From contig JAYKKT010000090.1 in the NCBI GenBank assembly GCA_036023115.1, positions 27,735,501 to 27,799,500 of the forward strand: DNA of 64,000 nucleotides, read 5' to 3'. The translations under genes and the position numbers were made by a program. The first letter of the stretch is position 1; the number at the start of each line of letters is the position of its first letter. This stretch comes from Brasenia schreberi. Taxonomy: Eukaryota; Streptophyta; Magnoliopsida; Nymphaeales; Cabombaceae. Below are positions 60,350 to 64,000 of this stretch, in pieces. The notes beneath the pieces are model-generated. The model worked only from the letters and a program-made list of their open reading frames with translations. It was not told where the DNA came from and did not search any database.

Positions 60350-61010
60350 GTAATTGAGTTTAGTTAAATATGTATGTAGGCAAGCTCAATCGGGTTAGCT
60401 CAATATATCGTCAGCTTGAGCTCAAGCTTCGGTCTCCAAGACTGGGATCAGCTTGTGCTATTTTTGTGCAACTCAATCTTGGCTTGTTAAGCTTGTTCCT
60501 TTTCCGAGCAAGCTCAAGAACGAACTCCATTAGGTTGAGCTACACTGAGCTCAAATTTACAAGATCAACAACACATTTTATCAAAAGAAGCCTTGACACC
60601 ACACTTGTTCAAGCTACTGCACTTGATTCGCCACAACGTGGTGTGCTTTCCCCATGATGCCTCTCCTCTTTTTATGGTGCTTTTCTTGCGTCAATTTTTT
60701 TCTCGCTATTAATACATGACCAAATGCATGCATAATGATTCGGTTGGTTAGCAACTCGAGCTGAATCTTGTGAACTCGATCATGATTCACTCACATGACA
60801 AGCTCTACTACAGTGTTCGGTTCAGCTCGAGCTTGGCAAGACCAAGTTGAGTTTGAGTTATTATCAACTCAATCTCAAGTAGCTTGCGTCCAGGTTGGTT
60901 CAGTTGCAGGGGATGCCTGTTTGATGATATCTACCAAACATAACATGCTTTCAGTGACACAATGAAATGCGATATGAAAACAATAATGGAGCAGCAGTAT
61001 ACGATGAGAG
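60350..61010 (+). repeat. AGCTCAAGC-rich repeat, copy 1 of a 650-bp pair
   Basis: Starts TAGGGGTGTAATTGAG. It shares an ordered series of strings with 63370-64000: GCTTTCCC, then TATTAATACATGACCAAA, then TAGCAACTCGAGCT, then AACATAACATGC and CAGTGA. The first part is the AGCTCAAG type seen at 20937-21267. No coding frame. Confidence 0.65.
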
Positions 61011-61180
61011 CAATTGATCTTAAATCCTACTGCGCACTTGGGTGAGTTCTGCAAACTAATTAATGGCGATCTTTTTGTGTCATTGATCAGTCTTAAAACA
61101 ATAATGGAACAGCAGTGCACGATGAAAGCAATTGATCTTATATGTGAGAAAGTGCGCCGGAAGATCCAACATGAAAGCGC
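60975..61180. repeat. Short direct repeats next to an LTR
   Basis: A 42-base string (CAATAATGGArCAGCAGT, then GATGArAGCAATTGATCTTA) occurs at about 60980 and 61098. A 32-base string (TGAGAAAGTGCGCCGGAAGA and following) occurs at about 61144 and again inside the LTR at about 61203. The block is a small rearrangement at the LTR edge. Confidence 0.65.
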
Positions 61181-61190
61181 AGTAGGATTG

Positions 61191-61483
61191 TGTTGGAATT
61201 TGTGAGAAAGCGCACCGGAAGATCCAACATGAAAAACAATAAAAAAATAATGAAGGAAAAATGTGGAGATAGGAGGAGGGGCAAACCCTCCAATGGAGGC
61301 CGCCCCCTCTCTTTCTCTCACTCATAATATGAAACCCTTAACCTAATACAAGTTGGATCAATCGAGACTAATATAAAAAAGACTAAAACACTCCTAGTTC
61401 TATAAGTAATTACAATAATACTAAAATATCAGAAATTGCATAACTAATCATTAAAACAATAGATATATTAAGGTTCTTTAACA
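61191..61483 (-). mobile_element. LTR (3' LTR of a minus-strand element)
   Basis: 293 bases with ends TGTTGGAATTTG and TTCTTTAACA. Adjoining on the right, the minus strand reads CCCAACTTGAGGGAGG, a polypurine tract, so this is a 3' LTR in minus orientation. The same family as the solo LTR at 44607-44910. The internal region should continue to higher coordinates, but 61484-62500 has no retroviral-type coding domains that I can recognise. Confidence 0.7.
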
Positions 61484-62129
61484 CCTCCCTCAAGTTGGGA
61501 GTGATAAACTTTAAACTCCAAACTTGTTGAAAAACTGATTCTTTTTCACTACACTTATACCTCTGAGGCTTCATTAAATCAACTTAGAACAATTACAAAT
61601 ATACTTAGATAATACTCAATCCTTCTATTGATGTCGGTTGGTCCCTCTCTTCCTTCTTCTCTATGAAGTGAGGACAACAACACTTCAAAAGTCATGTTTT
61701 CCTTCTATTAAGAAAGCTGATTTTTATGATAGGAGGTACTATCTCCACCATACATACTTCAATCGGCTTTTTCTGCACCCCTTTACATGGTGGTTGCTGC
61801 CGGTGTGTTGGTTGGGTGTTCTCTCTACACTCAAATAACATTACTCATAGTAGTTGGTTCTGTGTCCCTTTACATGGTGACTATAGTAAACTCTCCTGGC
61901 TATACACTTCAACAACTCAAAGGTTTAAACTTCATTCTTCTTAGTGACACTGCCCCACTCCATAAGAATCAATATATTTGCTTCTTTCATGATTTGATTT
62001 TCAAGCATATGTGGTGAAAAAACTGATTTTCTGCACTCTATCTTTTCTTCTATGTGCATTCTCGTGTTTTTTCAATGGAGACAATTACCAAGTACTACTT
62101 CATATTTTCTGAATTTTTCAGCCCTCTTG

Positions 62130-62370
62130 GTTGTTCACTTTTTACCAACCTTCTTGCCTGCAATATTCTTCAGCAACCTTTATGGTTGTAATATTTTTAC
62201 CAGCCTTCATGGCTGTTCTTCTTCAGCAGTTTCATGACTGTAACAATCTTCAACAGCTTCATGACTGCAACAATCTTTCACTAGCCTTTCTGGCTGTTCA
62301 TATTTCAGCAACCCACATGACTGTAACATTGAACAACCTCACTGGTTGCAAAATCTTATGTATCCTTTTC
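62130..62370. repeat. Degenerate tandem repeat (unit about 24-31 bp)
   Basis: About seven imperfect units of the form CAGCAACyTTCATGGCTGTAAyAATCTT, for instance starting near 62169, 62199, 62224, 62249, 62280, 62306 and 62333. Each has a CATGACTG/CATGGCTG core. The unit lengths differ, so it is not a simple minisatellite. Confidence 0.6.
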
Positions 62371-62522
62371 TTAATTTTCTACAGAAACAACTCTCCTTGC
62401 TATGCACTTAATTCGTTCACATAGTTGTTCAATCGTCCTCTTAACTGAAATAGCTGCTCTTCCAATCTTTCAATCCTGTGATCTTGCTCCAATACTCCCA
62501 CATTTAACATACATGTTTAACA

Positions 62523-62735
62523 TCAAAACATAGTAACCAACATTCTCTCGATTAAGCAGGTTGTCACATATAGATCATTGTACAGACCCATTCGAATTGT
62601 TGGGACATGTATTTGAGTTCCTTCTCTTATGAAACCCAACTGAGAGCAAGCTGGAAGGATACTAGCCAATGTCCCTTGATCAGATTGGGTTGTCGCGGAA
62701 GAGTTTATTCCAAAATATGTACACTTCAATAACAA
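62523..62735 (-). pseudogene. PPR protein gene fragment
   Basis: The minus strand reads TLASILPACSQLGFIREGTQ, then IH, then TIRMGLYNDLYVTTCLI. This is a classic pentatricopeptide-repeat stretch of PLS-type plant proteins (TLASVLPAC, GxxIH, DLYVxTxLIDMY). It covers about one and a half repeats, breaks in the next repeat, and has no recognisable PPR units on either side. It is a gene scrap, perhaps captured by the LTR element to its left. Confidence 0.7.
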
Positions 62736-62739
62736 ATCC

Positions 62740-63365
62740 TTAAAAGTGTAAAAAGTTTTCTTTAATTGGAAAACAACCCCTCATTCATCCCTTGGCTCAC
62801 ATCCCGTGTCTTTCTTTATCAATTCAGGAAAATCTTGAGAAATATGTATCTACTGTTTCTGTACATACACAAGTAAATCAGTTGCTGAAAATTAGAGTCT
62901 TCTGAAATAAACAAATGCAGGAAAGATCCAAAGTCTTGACATCTAACAATTAGACATTATTAGATCTGATTTTGATCCACCATGTGACGTCCATTTAGCA
63001 CCATTTCAATACCCGCCACTGACACCTACTATTATTACATCATGATAATTGCTCTTTTGAACTTAAATGCAGATATGACCTAAAACCTGTGGCTTAGAGC
63101 CCATGTAGCCAACACCCAATTACCGTCACAAAGCGTTTGGTTTTTGTGTCATGTATGCGACACGAAAAGGGACCCAAGTTTTACATGTTATTTTTCATGT
63201 TCCATAATTTCCTGATTAGAAATATTGTAGATGTGTATTGAATTCGTGCTGACACAAAATGGAAGTGATCAAAACCCTCAATAACCAACAATATTAAGTA
63301 GGGACGACACATGCTTCAATTTATATCTGCAACTAATTCGAACAGAACATGAGTGTGAGATAGTC
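62740..63365. other. Intergenic, nothing recognised
   Basis: AT-rich DNA without a long open frame, repeat or recognisable motif. Confidence 0.4.
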
Positions 63366-63369
63366 TAAT

Positions 63370-64000
63370 AAATGGATGAGCTCGAGCTGAAGCTTGACCA
63401 AGCTTCCATCTCTAAGCTTGGGTTATATTCGAGCAACTCACGCTTGGCTTGTCAGGCTTGTTTCTTTTTCAAGCTTGAGCAAGCTCATGAATGTGAACTC
63501 CAACAAGTTGATCTAGAATGAGCTGGTGAACGGGCTCAATTAAGTTAAGTTCAAATTTGAGCCTGCAGGATAAACCATATAGGTTGAAAGAAACCCATTG
63601 GTATACACTTCATCGAGCTACTGCACTTGATCTTTGTCACAAGGCTTATCAGAATTAAGGTATGCTTTCCCTTGTGCCACTAATCTCTTTTAATATATAG
63701 TGCTTTGATCTCTTCAATTTTCTTCTCCCCATTAATACATGACCAAACTATATGCATAAAGCTTGATAGGCAATTTAGCAACTCGAGCTCGACCAATCCA
63801 TATGCCAAGCTCTACTAGAGAGCTGGGCTCAGCCAATACTCGATAAGACCAAGTCGAGTTCGTGTCATTGTGGAGTTGATCTCGAGTAGCTCGCATCGAG
63901 CTTGGCTTTGTTGCACCTCTGTTAGGTGATATCCACGAAACATAACATGCATTCAGTGATAAAATGACGTGCACTATCAAAACAAGAGTGGAGAAGCAGT
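63370..64000 (+). repeat. AGCTCGAGC-rich repeat, copy 2 of a 650-bp pair (cut by window end)
   Basis: Parallel to 60350-61010: AGCTTGACCAAGCTTC-type opening, GGTATGCTTTCCC, TTAATACATGACCAAAC, TTTAGCAACTCGAGCTCG and AAACATAACATGCATTCAG in the same order. The copy runs past the window edge. Confidence 0.65.

Noticed and set aside
62130..62370. CRISPR-like array
   Set aside because: The units vary in length and sequence, have no distinct spacers, and the genome is a plant's.

Overview
This window is AT-rich nuclear DNA from a flowering plant. Four things point there: genes split by many GT-AG introns, several plant retrotransposon families (Ty1-copia, Ty3-gypsy, RTE-type LINEs, tRNA-derived SINEs), hAT/MULE-like DNA elements, and a decayed fragment of the chloroplast gene psaA. 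The species cannot be named from the sequence alone. There is no sign of bacterial, phage or CRISPR content.

Four genes look intact. (1) A single-exon calmodulin-like EF-hand protein (875-1327, minus). (2) A 19-exon gene for a plant SAMHD1-type HD-domain dNTP triphosphohydrolase (7849-20660, minus; 474 aa as reconstructed here, every junction in frame). (3) A 9-exon gene for an RlmN-type radical-SAM methyltransferase (33530-46497, plus; 446 aa), with an organelle-targeting-like N-terminus, one GC-AG intron and an 8.1-kb intron full of retroelements. (4) A 2-coding-exon gene for a small OB-fold nucleic-acid-binding protein (54877-57985, plus; 137 aa), probably with a leader intron in its 5' UTR. 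The genes are independent transcription units with no operon-like relation.

Between and inside the genes are decayed mobile elements. 3.7-5.2 kb is a copia 3' end. 5.9-6.4 kb is a hAT-like MITE. The SAMHD1-like introns hold a LINE fragment (9.1-10.7 kb), a second MITE-like repeat (11.6-12.2 kb) and a recent 271-bp duplication with (TC)n runs (13.2-13.75 kb). 20.9-21.9 kb is rich in AGCTCGAG repeats. 23.05-28.8 kb is a minus-strand copia with a primer-binding site. 28.9-29.2 kb is a gypsy reverse-transcriptase scrap. 29.7-31.1 kb is a direct duplication, followed by copia gag/protease debris to 32.1 kb. The third intron of the RlmN-like gene carries a copia element (36.8-42.7 kb) into which LINE pieces have inserted; one has a perfect target-site duplication. 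A solo LTR with a 5-bp target duplication lies in its sixth intron.

The right third holds the psaA fragment (47.1-47.3 kb), a frameshifted pseudogene (48.2-48.9 kb), another minus-strand copia (49.65-51.6 kb), SINEs, a MULE-like insertion and a LINE stub inside the OB-fold gene's intron, a second copy of the LTR family (61.19-61.48 kb), a PPR gene scrap (62.5-62.7 kb) and two diverged copies of a roughly 650-bp repeat (60.35-61.0 and 63.37-64.0 kb). I found no clearly novel biological system. The points most worth checking are the GC-AG intron, the dated nested insertions, the psaA transfer and the repeats with intact target duplications.
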